From Jiangella mangrovi (lineage in GTDB: Bacteria; Actinomycetota; Actinomycetes; Jiangellales; Jiangellaceae): a DNA stretch of 64,000 bases. The position numbers were made by a program, and so were the translations under genes. The notes beneath the pieces are model-generated. The model saw nothing but the letters and a program-made list of their open reading frames with translations. It searched no databases and was not told the origin of the DNA. Below are positions 15,491-24,152 of this stretch, piece after piece; within the stretch, counting starts at the first letter, position 1, and the number at the start of each line of letters is the position of its first letter. The DNA lies in the NCBI RefSeq assembly GCF_014204975.1, contig NZ_JACHMM010000001.1:310001-374000 (forward strand), in the 5' to 3' direction.

Positions 15491-17068
15491 TCATTCCGTG
15501 ACGGACACTCCCTTGAGCCGGATCAGGCCGTCCGGGACGAGCTGCAGACCCTGCACGGAGTCGCGCCAGCCGGTGAGCAGGTTCGGGTTCATCAGGACCA
15601 CCTCGCTGTGCCGCGCCCGGGCCAGCTCCCAGGCAGCCGCGTAGGCGGTGGCCCGCTCGGCCGGGTCGTTGACGGTGCGCGCGGCCTCGATGGCGGCGTC
15701 GACGTCCGGGTCGGACGCCTTGCCGAAGTTCTGCCCGCCGTCGGTGTGCTCGAAGGTGGCGAAGTTGCCGTCCGGGTCGGCCCGGCCGGACCACGTCAGC
15801 ACCACGGCGTCGAAGGATCCCGCCGCGGCGTCGTCGATGAGCGTGCCGACCTCGGTCGGGCGGACGTTCACCTCGAAGCCGGCCTCGGCGGCCTGCGCCT
15901 GGATGAGCTCGCCGCGCCGGGTGCTGAGGGTGTTGTTCAGCAGCACCAGGTCGATCGCGACCGGCGTCGCCACGCCCGCCTCGGCCAGCAGGTCCATGGC
16001 GGCCTGCGGGTCGCGCTCGGTGCACTCGAGGTCGTCGAGGAAGTACGGGCTCGCGCCGGGGAACGGCTGGCAGCTCGTGGAGTGCAGGCCGCCGTAGACG
16101 GTGTCGTTGATCTCCTGGCGGTCCAGGGCCAGCTCGAACGCCTCGCGCACCCGCACGTCGGCGAACGGCCCGTCGACCGTGTTGAGCATGAGGGTGTCGA
16201 AGCCCAGCGACGGCAGGGTGTCGACGGTGATGCCGTCGGCGCTCTCGAGCTGCGCGTACTCCGTCGTGGGGATGCGGTCGATGACGTCGATCTCACCGGA
16301 GCGCAGGTTCGCCACGCGGACGGTGTCGTCGAGGATCGGGCGCATGGTGACGCGGTCGATGTGCACCTGGTCGGCGTCGTAGTACAGGTCGGACTTCTCG
16401 AGGACGATGCGGTCGCCGACGACGCGCTCGACGAGGTCGAACGGGCCGACGCAGGACGGGTCCTGGGTGAAGTCCTCGCCCAGCTCCTCGAGCTTGGCCG
16501 GCGACATGATCATGCCGGAGCGGTCGGCCAGGATCGCCGTCAGCGGCGCATAGGGCTGCTGGAGCGCGATCTCGACCGTCATGGGGTCGGCGACGCGGAC
16601 CTCGGCCACCGGGCCCAGCTCGCCCGCTCGGGCCGAGCCCTCGGTCTCGCGGTGCCGGTCCAGCGAGGTCTTCACGGCCTCGGCGTCGAACGGCTCGCCG
16701 TCGTTGAACTGCACGCCCTCGCGCAGCGGGATGGTCACCGTCAGGCCGTCCTCGGACACCGTGGGCAGCTCAGCCGCCAGCTGGGGCACGATCTCGAGGT
16801 CCGGGCTGAGGTCGTAGAGCTTCTCGCACATGTGCATGAACACGTAGCGGCCGCCGAAGGTCTGGCCGAACGTGGGGTCGAGCGTGTCGGCGTCCTCGAC
16901 CATGGAGATCGTGATCTCGGCGGCGCCCTCGGCGCCACCCTCCTCGGAACCCGCGCCGGAACCGTCGTCGCCGGAGCCTCCGCAGGCCGCCAGGACGATC
17001 AGCGCCACCGCGGACGAGGCCCCTGCACGCCACCGGCGGCGGACGCCGGTGCTTCGATGAGTACGCAT
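15491..17068 (-). CDS. Extracellular solute-binding lipoprotein, family 5
   Basis: A 525-residue lipoprotein. The N-terminus MRTHRSTGVRRRW plus a hydrophobic stretch leads to the lipobox VLAACGG (Cys about 29), followed by an acidic Gly/Glu spacer. The SBP_bac_5 core begins ITISMVEDADTLDPTFGQ and includes VTIPLREGVQFNDGEPFDAEAVK, the family marker. It delivers the substrate to the DppB/C-type channel. Family 5 proteins bind peptides, nickel, or oligosaccharides, and the operon's sugar kinase argues that the ligand may carry a sugar. First gene of the operon, divergent from the ROK repressor. Confidence 0.93.
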   Translation of the reverse strand: MRTHRSTGVRRRWRAGASSAVALIVLAACGGSGDDGSGAGSEEGGAEGAAEITISMVEDADTLDPTFGQTFGGRYVFMHMCEKLYDLSPDLEIVPQLAAELPTVSEDGLTVTIPLREGVQFNDGEPFDAEAVKTSLDRHRETEGSARAGELGPVAEVRVADPMTVEIALQQPYAPLTAILADRSGMIMSPAKLEELGEDFTQDPSCVGPFDLVERVVGDRIVLEKSDLYYDADQVHIDRVTMRPILDDTVRVANLRSGEIDVIDRIPTTEYAQLESADGITVDTLPSLGFDTLMLNTVDGPFADVRVREAFELALDRQEINDTVYGGLHSTSCQPFPGASPYFLDDLECTERDPQAAMDLLAEAGVATPVAIDLVLLNNTLSTRRGELIQAQAAEAGFEVNVRPTEVGTLIDDAAAGSFDAVVLTWSGRADPDGNFATFEHTDGGQNFGKASDPDVDAAIEAARTVNDPAERATAYAAAWELARARHSEVVLMNPNLLTGWRDSVQGLQLVPDGLIRLKGVSVTE

Positions 17069-17107
17069 GTCTCACACCTCTCGCATCCGTGCCGAACGTG
17101 AGCGAAT

Positions 17108-17150
17108 CGGGTATAACTAGATAAGAAACCTACCTATCCTGTCAAGGGGT
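17108..17150. promoter_or_regulatory. AT-rich divergent control region of importer operon and ROK repressor
   Basis: An AT-rich island between the divergent genes. On the minus strand TTGACA (17145-17140) is a perfect -35 box, with TATCTA about 16 nt further on as a poor -10. On the plus strand TATCCT (17135-17140) could be a -10 for the repressor. An imperfect dyad AGATAAG / CCTATCC (17119-17125, 17133-17139) lies between and is a candidate operator for the ROK repressor. Confidence 0.5.
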
Positions 17151-17154
17151 ATTC

Positions 17155-18408
17155 GTGGTGAAGGTCACACCTCCGGGGGACACCGCGGCGGGATCGCCCT
17201 CGGTCCTCAGACGCCTCAACCTGGCCCATGTCCTGCGCGTCATCCGCAGCGAGGGCCCCATGCCGCGCAGCGACGTCGTGCGCGCCAGCGGAATCTCCAA
17301 GCCAACCGTCAACGAGGTTGTCGAAACCCTGCTGGCCGAGGGCCTCATCACCGAGTCGCTCGACGGCGGCACCGACCGGCCCCGCCGGCCCGGCCCGCGG
17401 GCCCGGTTGCTGCAGTTCAACGCGCGCCGGCGGCTGGTGGTCGGGGTCGACGTCGAGTCCTCGCGGATCCTCGCGCTGCTCTCCGACCTCGACGGCACCA
17501 TCCTCGGCTCGGCGCGGCGGCCCACGCCGCACGGCGGCCGTCAGGACGAGGTGGTGCGGGCGGTCCGGCAGACGGTGCGCGACGTCGTGGCGCAGGCCGA
17601 GATCGACTGGTCCGCCGTCCGGGCCGTCGTCGTCGGCACGCCCGGCATCGTCGACCGCGAGTCCGGGACGGTGCGACTGGTGCCGCAGCTGTCCGGGTGG
17701 GAGGGCCGGCCGCTCGCCCGGCTGCTGTCCGACGCCCTGGCGGCACCGGTGCTGCTCGAGCACGACGTCCACCTCGCGGTCATCGGCGAGTACTGGCGCG
17801 GCGAGGCCGCGGGGCTGCGCAACGCCGCCTACGTGCAGATCGACGTCGGCGTCGGCATGGGCTTCCTCATCGACGGGACGGTGTACGCGGGGGCCGACGG
17901 CGCCGCGGGCGAGGTGGGCTACCTGCCGGTGGTCCGCGACCTCCCCACCACCGCCGCCGCGGCCGGGCTCGGCCCGTTCGAGGCGGCCGCCGGCGCGACG
18001 GCGTTCAGCGCGTTCGCCGCCGAGGCGATCGCCCGGGGCGACGAGACCAGCCTGCGCCCGGTCGACGGCGGCGAGGTCAGCGCTTCCTCCGTGCTCGCCG
18101 CGGCCCACGACGGCGACCGCACCGCCGCCGGCATCGTCGACGCCGTCCTCGGCCACCTCGCGCGCGGGCTGGCCAGCATCGCGGCCGTGCTCAACCCGCA
18201 GATCGTCGTGCTCGGCGGCGAGGTGGGCGAGCAGCTCGGCGCGTACGTGCCCTGGCTGCAGCAGCAGCTCGACGCCGCGGTACCGGCGCCGCCGCGCGTC
18301 CACGTCACCTCGCTGGAGGACCAGGCCATCGCCCTCGGCGCGGTCCGGCGCGGCATCGACACCGTCGAGGCGCAGATCTTCGACCAGATCGGCGCCGCCA
18401 CCGGATGA
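17155..18408 (+). CDS. ROK-family transcriptional repressor
   Basis: A 417-residue regulator. The N-terminal winged helix is VLRVIRSEGPMPRSDVVRASG..KPTVNEVVETLL (about 25-65), followed by a ROK sugar-binding body (VVGVDVESSRILALL, VVVGTPGIVDRESG, GVGMGFLIDG). The zinc motif CxCGxxGCxE that normally follows GEVGY is missing: the sequence runs GEVGYLPVVRDLPTTAAAAG. GTG start at 17155 lies 6 nt after AAGGGG. Divergent from the importer operon and 58 bp upstream of the gamma-glutamyltransferase, so it likely represses both until ligand binds. Without zinc, allostery may differ from NagC/XylR. Confidence 0.88.
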   Translation: MVKVTPPGDTAAGSPSVLRRLNLAHVLRVIRSEGPMPRSDVVRASGISKPTVNEVVETLLAEGLITESLDGGTDRPRRPGPRARLLQFNARRRLVVGVDVESSRILALLSDLDGTILGSARRPTPHGGRQDEVVRAVRQTVRDVVAQAEIDWSAVRAVVVGTPGIVDRESGTVRLVPQLSGWEGRPLARLLSDALAAPVLLEHDVHLAVIGEYWRGEAAGLRNAAYVQIDVGVGMGFLIDGTVYAGADGAAGEVGYLPVVRDLPTTAAAAGLGPFEAAAGATAFSAFAAEAIARGDETSLRPVDGGEVSASSVLAAAHDGDRTAAGIVDAVLGHLARGLASIAAVLNPQIVVLGGEVGEQLGAYVPWLQQQLDAAVPAPPRVHVTSLEDQAIALGAVRRGIDTVEAQIFDQIGAATG

Positions 18409-18466
18409 CATCATGCTCCGGGGTGGGTGTGACGCGAGCCGGGCACACGACGAGGAACGAGAGGCC

Positions 18467-20245
18467 ATGACGACATTCACGACCCGACCCGAGCTCACCG
18501 GCATCTACGGCATGGTCGCCTCGACGCACTGGCTGGCGTCGCAGGCCGGCATGTCCGTACTGGAACGCGGCGGCAACGCCTTCGACGCCGCCGTCGCCGC
18601 GGGCCTAGTGCTCCAGGTGGTCGAGCCGGAGATGAACGGACCGGGCGGCGACCTTCCCGTCGTCGGCTGGGATGCCCGGGCCGGGCAGCCGTTCGTGGTG
18701 TGCGGCCAGGGCGTCGCCCCCGCCGCGGCCACCGCTGCCACCGTCCGCGACCTGGGGGTCGAGCTCATCCCCGGCACCGGGCTGCTGCCCGCCGTCGTGC
18801 CCGGGGCGTTCGGCGGCTGGATGCTGCTCCTGCAGCGCTACGGCACCATGCGCCCGCGCGACGTCATGTCCTACGCCATCGACTACGCCGGCGGCGGGTT
18901 CCCGCTGGGCACGTCGGCGGCGCGGGTCATCGGCGAGTCCGCCGACTGGTTCCGCTCGCACTGGCCCACCTCGGCCGAACTGTGGCTGACCTCGGGTGAC
19001 GCACCAAGTTCGGGCGACCGGTTCGCCAACCCCGCGCTCGCCGCCACCTATCAGCGCATCGTCGACGAGTCCGAGGCCGGCTCCGCCGACCGCGACGAGC
19101 AGATCGAGCGGGCCCGGCGGGCCTACTACGAGGGATTCGTCGCCGAGGCCATGACGGCGTTCGCGGCGAGGGAGGTCATGGACGAGAGCGGTGCCGCGCA
19201 CCGCGGGCTGCTCAGCGCCGACGACCTCGCCGCGTGGCGCGCGACCGTCGAGGAACCCGTCGCGTACGACCACCATGGCCACACCGTCCTCAAGGCCGGG
19301 CCGTGGAGCCAGGGACCGGTGTTCCTGCAGCAGCTCGCCCTGCTCGACGCCGCCGGCATCGGCTCCACCGAGCCCGACAGCGCGGACTTCGTCCACCTGG
19401 TCGTCGAGTCGGCCAAGCTGGCCTTCGCCGACCGCGAGGCGTTCTACGGCGACCCCGCGGCCGCCGACGTGCCGCTGGCCGAGCTGCTGTCGCCGTCGTA
19501 CAACGCCGAGCGGGCCCGGCTCGTGGACCCGGCCGCCGCCGACGCTGGTCCGCTGCGTCCCGGCCGGCCGGGCGGGCGCGAGCCGCGGCTCCCCCGTCCG
19601 GTCGCCGCCGCCGGCCAGCCCTTCGGCAGCGGCAGCGGCGAGCCCACGTGGGCCGGCACCCACGGCGACACCTGCCACCTCGACGTCGCCGACCGCTGGG
19701 GCAACGTCGTCTCGGCCACCCCGAGCGGCGGCTGGCTGCAGAGCTCGCCGGCCGTGCCGGGCCTGGGCTTCTCGCTGGGCACCCGCGGCCAGATGTTCTG
19801 GCTCGAGGAGGGACTGCCGAACTCGCTGGCTCCTGGCAAGCGGCCCCGCACCACGCTCACGCCGAGCCTGGTGCTGCGGCCCGACGGGTCCCGGCTCGCG
19901 TTCGGGACGCCGGGCGGCGACCAGCAGGACCAGTGGTCGCTGCTGTTCCTGCTGCGCCTGGTCCACCACGGGCGCGGCCTGCAGGAGGCCATCGACGCCC
20001 CCGCCTGGCACACCACGCACTTCACGTCCTCGTTCTACCCACGCGGCAGCGAGCCCGCAGCGCTGTACATCGAGGGCCGGGTCGGCGAGAAGGTCCTGCA
20101 GGAGCTGCGCCGCCGCGGCCACCTCGTCACCGTCGAGGACGACTGGTCGCTCGGCCGGCTGTCGGCCGCCGGGCACGAGCCCGGCGGGTTCCTCCGCGCC
20201 GCCGCCAACCCCCGCGGCATGCAGGGCTACGCCGTCGGCCGCTGA
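18467..20245 (+). CDS. Gamma-glutamyltransferase-family Ntn hydrolase, no signal peptide
   Basis: A 592-residue protein of the gamma-glutamyltranspeptidase superfamily. The N-terminal half shows ASQAGMSVLERGGNAFDAAVAA, the classical start of the alpha subunit. The predicted nucleophile is Thr402 in HGDTCHLDVAD, where autocleavage would occur. After it come GFSLGTRGQMFWLEEGLPNSL and FGTPGGDQQDQW, which correspond to the glycine-rich GG(S/D) substrate loop. No signal peptide is seen, unlike secreted GGTs, so it should be cytoplasmic and act on an imported gamma-glutamyl compound or on a related amide. Co-transcribed with the ROK repressor. Ends at a strong hairpin. Confidence 0.88.
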   Translation: MTTFTTRPELTGIYGMVASTHWLASQAGMSVLERGGNAFDAAVAAGLVLQVVEPEMNGPGGDLPVVGWDARAGQPFVVCGQGVAPAAATAATVRDLGVELIPGTGLLPAVVPGAFGGWMLLLQRYGTMRPRDVMSYAIDYAGGGFPLGTSAARVIGESADWFRSHWPTSAELWLTSGDAPSSGDRFANPALAATYQRIVDESEAGSADRDEQIERARRAYYEGFVAEAMTAFAAREVMDESGAAHRGLLSADDLAAWRATVEEPVAYDHHGHTVLKAGPWSQGPVFLQQLALLDAAGIGSTEPDSADFVHLVVESAKLAFADREAFYGDPAAADVPLAELLSPSYNAERARLVDPAAADAGPLRPGRPGGREPRLPRPVAAAGQPFGSGSGEPTWAGTHGDTCHLDVADRWGNVVSATPSGGWLQSSPAVPGLGFSLGTRGQMFWLEEGLPNSLAPGKRPRTTLTPSLVLRPDGSRLAFGTPGGDQQDQWSLLFLLRLVHHGRGLQEAIDAPAWHTTHFTSSFYPRGSEPAALYIEGRVGEKVLQELRRRGHLVTVEDDWSLGRLSAAGHEPGGFLRAAANPRGMQGYAVGR

Positions 20246-20273
20246 CCCGGTTGCACGCACGACCGCACGCACG

Positions 20274-20311
20274 ACCGCGCCCCCGGCCACGACGGTGACC
20301 GGGGGCGCGGT
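20274..20311. terminator. Bidirectional GC-rich hairpin terminator
   Basis: ACCGCGCCCCCGG (20274-20286) and its exact complement (20299-20311) form a 13-bp stem with a 12-nt loop. It lies between two convergent genes, the gamma-glutamyltransferase and the Gfo/Idh gene, and fits a bidirectional terminator. Confidence 0.75.
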
Positions 20312-20335
20312 GCGTGGACGCCGGGGCGTCACATC

Positions 20336-21748
20336 TCACATCTCGGCGGGCTGCTCCGAGTTGATGTTCGGCCGGTCCTCGCGCCAGTGGCCGCGGGTGA
20401 AGTCGGGGACCTTCACCGCCCGGCTGCCGCGCTTGACCGACTCGTGGCTCAGCGGGATCGGCGCCGTCCACGTCGCGGAGTCGTAGACGTCGATGTCCGG
20501 CGGCAGCCCGAGCCGCAGCAGCTGCATCGTCCGGTACACCACGAGCTGGTCGGCGTTGTTCGAGATGCCGGCCTTCCACAGCCAGTGGTCGTACTCGGCG
20601 CCGTAGTCGGAGAACAAGCGCCAGCGGTGGTTCTCGTGGTCCGGCTCGACGTAGACCTGCCAGCGGTCGGCGAACGCCGTCGTCCGGTCGTCCTCGGTGA
20701 GCTTGCCCTTCGAGCCCTGCAGCGTGTTGGCGCGGGTGTACGGGTGCGGCGCCGACACGTCGTGCTCGGAGCGGATGAACCGGCCCTGGACGGTCTGGAT
20801 GAAGCACATGTTGGTGTCGCCGGTGACGTAGCGCTCGCGCCACGACGGGTGGTCGGGCGGCATGTTCGCGGCGCGGTACTCCGAGTAGCCGGCCTCGGGC
20901 GACGCGACCGCGATGAGCCAGTCGTAGCGGTCGCCGCGGGTGATCTTCATGGCGTTCGAGATCGGGGCCAGGCCGTGCACCGGGTACAGGTTCGCGTTGA
21001 GCCGCGTGTGCCACTTGCGCCGCCAGCCGGCCGGCTCGTGATCGTCGCTGAAGTTCAGCTCGCGCAGGTCGTGCACGTAGCCGCCGGAGCCGTACAGCAG
21101 CTTGCCCAGCCGGCCCGCCTCGACGAAGCGCAGCATCCGCAGCTGGTCCAGGCCGTAGGAGCGGTTGTGGAAGATGAAGGCGTGCCGGCGGGTGCGCTCG
21201 GACGTGCGGACGATGTCCCAGAGGTCGTCCAGGTTCATCGCCAGCGGCAGCTCGGTGCCGACGTGCTTGCCGTTCTCCATGGCCGAGATGCAGATGGGGT
21301 GGTGGTACTCCCACGGCGTCGCGGTGTAGATGAAGTCGACGTCGTCGCGCCGGGCCAGCTTCTCGTACGCGTGCTCGCCCTTGTAGAGCGCCGGGTCTGG
21401 CTGACCCGCGGCGCGCACCGCCGCCGCACCCTCGTCGAGCTTGGTCTGGTTGATGTCGCCGAGCGCCGTGACCCGCACGCCGGCGGTGGCCAGGAACCGG
21501 TCGAGCATGCCGCCGCCGCGCATGCCCAGGCCGATGATCCCCACCCGCACGACCTCGTGCCGCTCGAAGGGGACGCCGCCCATGAACCGCTCGCCCTTGC
21601 GCCGCTCCGGAGCCCGGCCGATGGGATCGTCGTCGTCGGCCGCGGCGACGCCGGGCAGACCGACCATGCCCAGGCCGGCGCCCGCAGCCACGCCCGTGCC
21701 GATGAGCGCGCGCCGGGTCAGGCCCGAGGATTCGGACTCAGGTGCCAT
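20336..21748 (-). CDS. TAT-exported Gfo/Idh/MocA protein (GH109-like)
   Basis: A 470-residue protein with a twin-arginine signal, SGLTRRALIGTGVAAGAGLGM (twin Arg about 12-13), then a dinucleotide-binding motif VGIIGLGMRGGGML and FIYTATPWEYHHPICISAMENGKH. NAD-dependent glycosidases of family GH109 (alpha-N-acetylgalactosaminidase type) have this layout, the HH pair and the conserved NRSYGLDQLRMLRF and WHTRLNANLYPVHGLAPI segments. Folding with bound NAD in the cytoplasm would explain TAT export. It would remove terminal N-acetylgalactosamine or a related sugar outside the cell. Divergent from a SIS sugar isomerase. Assignment to GH109 itself is by motif memory. Confidence 0.82.
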   Translation of the reverse strand: MAPESESSGLTRRALIGTGVAAGAGLGMVGLPGVAAADDDDPIGRAPERRKGERFMGGVPFERHEVVRVGIIGLGMRGGGMLDRFLATAGVRVTALGDINQTKLDEGAAAVRAAGQPDPALYKGEHAYEKLARRDDVDFIYTATPWEYHHPICISAMENGKHVGTELPLAMNLDDLWDIVRTSERTRRHAFIFHNRSYGLDQLRMLRFVEAGRLGKLLYGSGGYVHDLRELNFSDDHEPAGWRRKWHTRLNANLYPVHGLAPISNAMKITRGDRYDWLIAVASPEAGYSEYRAANMPPDHPSWRERYVTGDTNMCFIQTVQGRFIRSEHDVSAPHPYTRANTLQGSKGKLTEDDRTTAFADRWQVYVEPDHENHRWRLFSDYGAEYDHWLWKAGISNNADQLVVYRTMQLLRLGLPPDIDVYDSATWTAPIPLSHESVKRGSRAVKVPDFTRGHWREDRPNINSEQPAEM

Positions 21749-22010
21749 GACTACCTCCTGCTGTTGAGGTTCGGTGGACCATTCGGCTCAGCGGGGTCCG
21801 CAAGGCATGGCGAAGCTGTGGTGGATACGGCGGACCCCGGTGGATCAGTTCGACGGAACTCGGGTGGCCGCCAGAGGATCGGCGGCTTCGACACGCTCAG
21901 GTCAACGCTCTGAGGGACTCACCAAGGGCGGCGAATGCACCCCAATGGGCACATCCTGTATACGGAGCCTGCTTGATGTCAAGCGTTATCGGGCGAAAAA
22001 CGTCATGAAC

Positions 22011-22067
22011 GCTCACGCCCGCTCATCGACCTGCGCTAATGTGACTGATACCATCTCATTTCGCTCA
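22011..22067. promoter_or_regulatory. Phased GCTCA direct repeats upstream of SIS gene
   Basis: The 355-bp gap 21749-22103 has no gene. In it GCTCA occurs at 22011, 22021 and 22063, spaced 10 and 42 bp, close to whole turns of DNA. CGCTAA at 22034 and TTGATGTCAAG at 21973 are nearby. This looks like a cluster of half-sites for a regulator controlling the divergent GH109-like and SIS genes. The rest of the gap (21749-21970) shows no clear signal. Confidence 0.4.
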
Positions 22068-22103
22068 TACTCAGCCACGCACGATCGACACCGACGGAGG
22101 ACC

Positions 22104-22994
22104 ATGGTGCTGGGCGGCGACCACGTGCTGAAGGAGATCGACAGTCAGGGCGACTGCTGGCGGCGTGCGCCCCGGCTGGCCCACGAGAACGCGGGCGTGC
22201 TGCCACGCGAGGGCGACCGTGTCGCCGTCGTCGGCTGCGGCACCTCGTGGTTCATGGCCCAGGCGTACGCCGTCCTGCGCGAGGCGAGCGGCCACGGCGA
22301 GACCGACGCGTTCGCCGCGTCCGAGTACCCCGAGGGCCGGTCCTACGACCGCGTCCTCGCCATCACCCGATCCGGCACCACCACCGAGGTCCTGCACCTG
22401 CTCGACCGCCTGCGCGGGGTGCCGACCACTGCCGTCACGGCCGTGCCCGGCGCCGAGGTCGCCGACGCCGCCGACGAGCTGGTCGTCCTCGACTTCGCCG
22501 ACGAGACGTCCGTGGTGCAGACCCGGTTCGCCACGACGGCGCTCATGGTGCTGCGCGCACACCTCGGCTCCCCTGTCGACCAGGCGCTCGCCGACCTCGA
22601 CCGCGCGCTGGCCTGGACCATCGGCGACGACCTGCTGGACCGCCGTCCGTACACCTTCCTCGGCACCGGCTGGACCACCGGGCTGGCGCAGGAGGCGGCG
22701 CTGAAGCTGCGCGAGGCGTCGCTGAGCTGGGCCGACGCCTACCCCGCCATGGACTACCGCCACGGCCCGATCAGCCTGGCCGACGGCGCCAGCCTGGTCT
22801 GGTTCCTGGGCGGCCTGCGCCCCGACGGCCTGGCCGACGAGGTCGCCGCGCTGGGCGCCACCGTCGTCGCCGACCCCCTGGACCCCGTCGCCGACCTCGT
22901 CCGCGTCCAGCGCCTGGCCGTCGCCGCCGGCCTCGCCAAGGGCGTCGATCCCGACCAGCCTCGCAACCTCACCCGCTCGGTGATCCTGCACTGA
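22104..22994 (+). CDS. SIS-domain sugar isomerase/deaminase (AgaS/GlmS-like)
   Basis: A 296-residue protein with two SIS domains. VAVVGCGTSWFMAQAYAVL and LAITRSGTTTEVLHLL form the first sugar-phosphate site, TFLGTGWTTGLAQEAALKLREAS and PAMDYRHGPIS the second; the H-G-P motif is characteristic of GlmS/AgaS. No glutaminase domain, so likely a ketose/aldose isomerase or amino-sugar-6-phosphate deaminase that could continue the breakdown of the sugar freed by the divergent GH109-like protein. ATG at 22104 is only 2-3 nt after GGAGGA. GTG at 22107 is an alternative start. Its 3' end overlaps the convergent membrane-protein gene by 26 bp. Confidence 0.85.
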   Translation: MVLGGDHVLKEIDSQGDCWRRAPRLAHENAGVLPREGDRVAVVGCGTSWFMAQAYAVLREASGHGETDAFAASEYPEGRSYDRVLAITRSGTTTEVLHLLDRLRGVPTTAVTAVPGAEVADAADELVVLDFADETSVVQTRFATTALMVLRAHLGSPVDQALADLDRALAWTIGDDLLDRRPYTFLGTGWTTGLAQEAALKLREASLSWADAYPAMDYRHGPISLADGASLVWFLGGLRPDGLADEVAALGATVVADPLDPVADLVRVQRLAVAAGLAKGVDPDQPRNLTRSVILH

Positions 22995-23811
22995 CCCGGC
23001 GGCGCACGGCTGCGGCCGCACCCGCGGCCGCGGCGCCGAGCGCCGCCCCGAGCACCGGGAACGGCAGTGCGAAGAGCAGGCCGAACGACGTCATGCCCAC
23101 GACGGCGTCGGTGACGGCGGCGCCGGGGCTCGCGATACCGCCCGCCGGGACGTCGCCGTCGATGATCCAGACGCCGGCGCGCTGGTACCAGGTGACCGCC
23201 TCGATCGCGGCGACGGCGACGACCCCGGCCAGCCCGGCGGCCAGCGCGGTCGCACCGCTGACCAGCCCGGCGCGGAACGAGCGGCCGGCCCACCCTACGG
23301 CGGCCGCGACGGCGCCGACCGCGAGAGCGACCAGGTAGATGCCGGCCAGCAGACCCACCCGCTGACCGGCCAGCATGAACCGGGAGCCCGCGAAGGTCAG
23401 GACCGCGAACACCACGAACACCGGCACCGCCGTCGCCCGCGCCAGTCGGCCGGACCCGCCGACCAGCGCCGCCTCGACACAGCCGGCGGCGAACCGCCAC
23501 CGGCCGGCTCGCCCGTCGATGTGGGCCAGCTCGGCCCGCAGTGCCGCGCCCCAGTCGACGCCGCGGGGCCGGCCCGCGGTGGCGACCGCGACCACCCGCG
23601 CCGGCAGGTCCGGCCCGCGCGCGGCCCGGACGACGCGGTGCGCCAGGATCATCGCCGCGACGACGTACGGGAGTCCGACGAACCCCACGGTCGAGGCGGC
23701 CTCGACGACCGTGGGAGCCGAGTCGCCGCTGCCGGCGAGCCGCCACCCCAGCACCGTCCAGGCCGCGAGGACGACGGCGCCCGTGACGGCGGCCGCCCGG
23801 CCCGGGCTCAC
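22969..23811 (-). CDS. Multi-pass membrane protein of unknown function
   Basis: A 280-residue protein with about seven hydrophobic segments (e.g. AAAVTGAVVLAAWTVLGW, LLAGIYLVALAVGAVAAAVGW). Between the first helices lies a soluble stretch RAELAHIDGRAGRWRFAAGCVEAAL, seen in membrane partners of PadR regulators. GTG at 23811 overlaps the PadR stop by 4 bp (GTGA), so it is the PadR-linked target or anti-regulator. Function unknown. Confidence 0.72.
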   Translation of the reverse strand: MSPGRAAAVTGAVVLAAWTVLGWRLAGSGDSAPTVVEAASTVGFVGLPYVVAAMILAHRVVRAARGPDLPARVVAVATAGRPRGVDWGAALRAELAHIDGRAGRWRFAAGCVEAALVGGSGRLARATAVPVFVVFAVLTFAGSRFMLAGQRVGLLAGIYLVALAVGAVAAAVGWAGRSFRAGLVSGATALAAGLAGVVAVAAIEAVTWYQRAGVWIIDGDVPAGGIASPGAAVTDAVVGMTSFGLLFALPFPVLGAALGAAAAGAAAAVRRRVSAGSPSG

Positions 23812-24128
23812 GAGGCGGTCCTCGGAACGGGCCGGCGGGCCGCGACCGGGGCGCCGTCGTCGGCCGTGGCCAGGGCCGCGACGCACTCGGCGCCGGCGGA
23901 CGAGAGCCGGTAGAGGTGCCGCGGCGGCCGGCCACGAGGCGGGTCCTGCTCCCAGGCGGTCTCGAGGTGCCCGCGCTCGGCCAGGCGCATGAGGATGGGG
24001 TAGACCGTGCCCGCCCGCAGGCCGAGCGCCCGGCACAGGTCGTAGCCGTGACTCCACTCGCCCGGCCGGTCGGCCAGGGCCAGCAGCACCGCCGCCGTCT
24101 GCGGCGACGGCCGTCGAGAACGCCTCAC
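23808..24128 (-). CDS. PadR-family transcriptional regulator
   Basis: A 106-residue winged-helix protein. QTAAVLLALADRPGEWSHGYDLCRALGLRAGTVYPILMRL and ERGHLETAWE are the PadR recognition and wing segments. The C-terminal dimerisation helix is short. First gene of a two-gene operon with the membrane protein. A perfect palindrome just upstream (24139-24152) should be its operator. Confidence 0.88.
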   Translation of the reverse strand: MRRSRRPSPQTAAVLLALADRPGEWSHGYDLCRALGLRAGTVYPILMRLAERGHLETAWEQDPPRGRPPRHLYRLSSAGAECVAALATADDGAPVAARRPVPRTAS

Positions 24129-24138
24129 CCGCTCAATA

Positions 24139-24152
24139 TCTATCTAGATAGA
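24139..24152. promoter_or_regulatory. Perfect palindrome, probable PadR operator
   Basis: TCTATCTAGATAGA is a perfect 14-bp palindrome 10 bp before the PadR start codon. It is one of very few AT-rich stretches here, and likely overlaps the -10 region, so binding would block the promoter. Confidence 0.65.
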
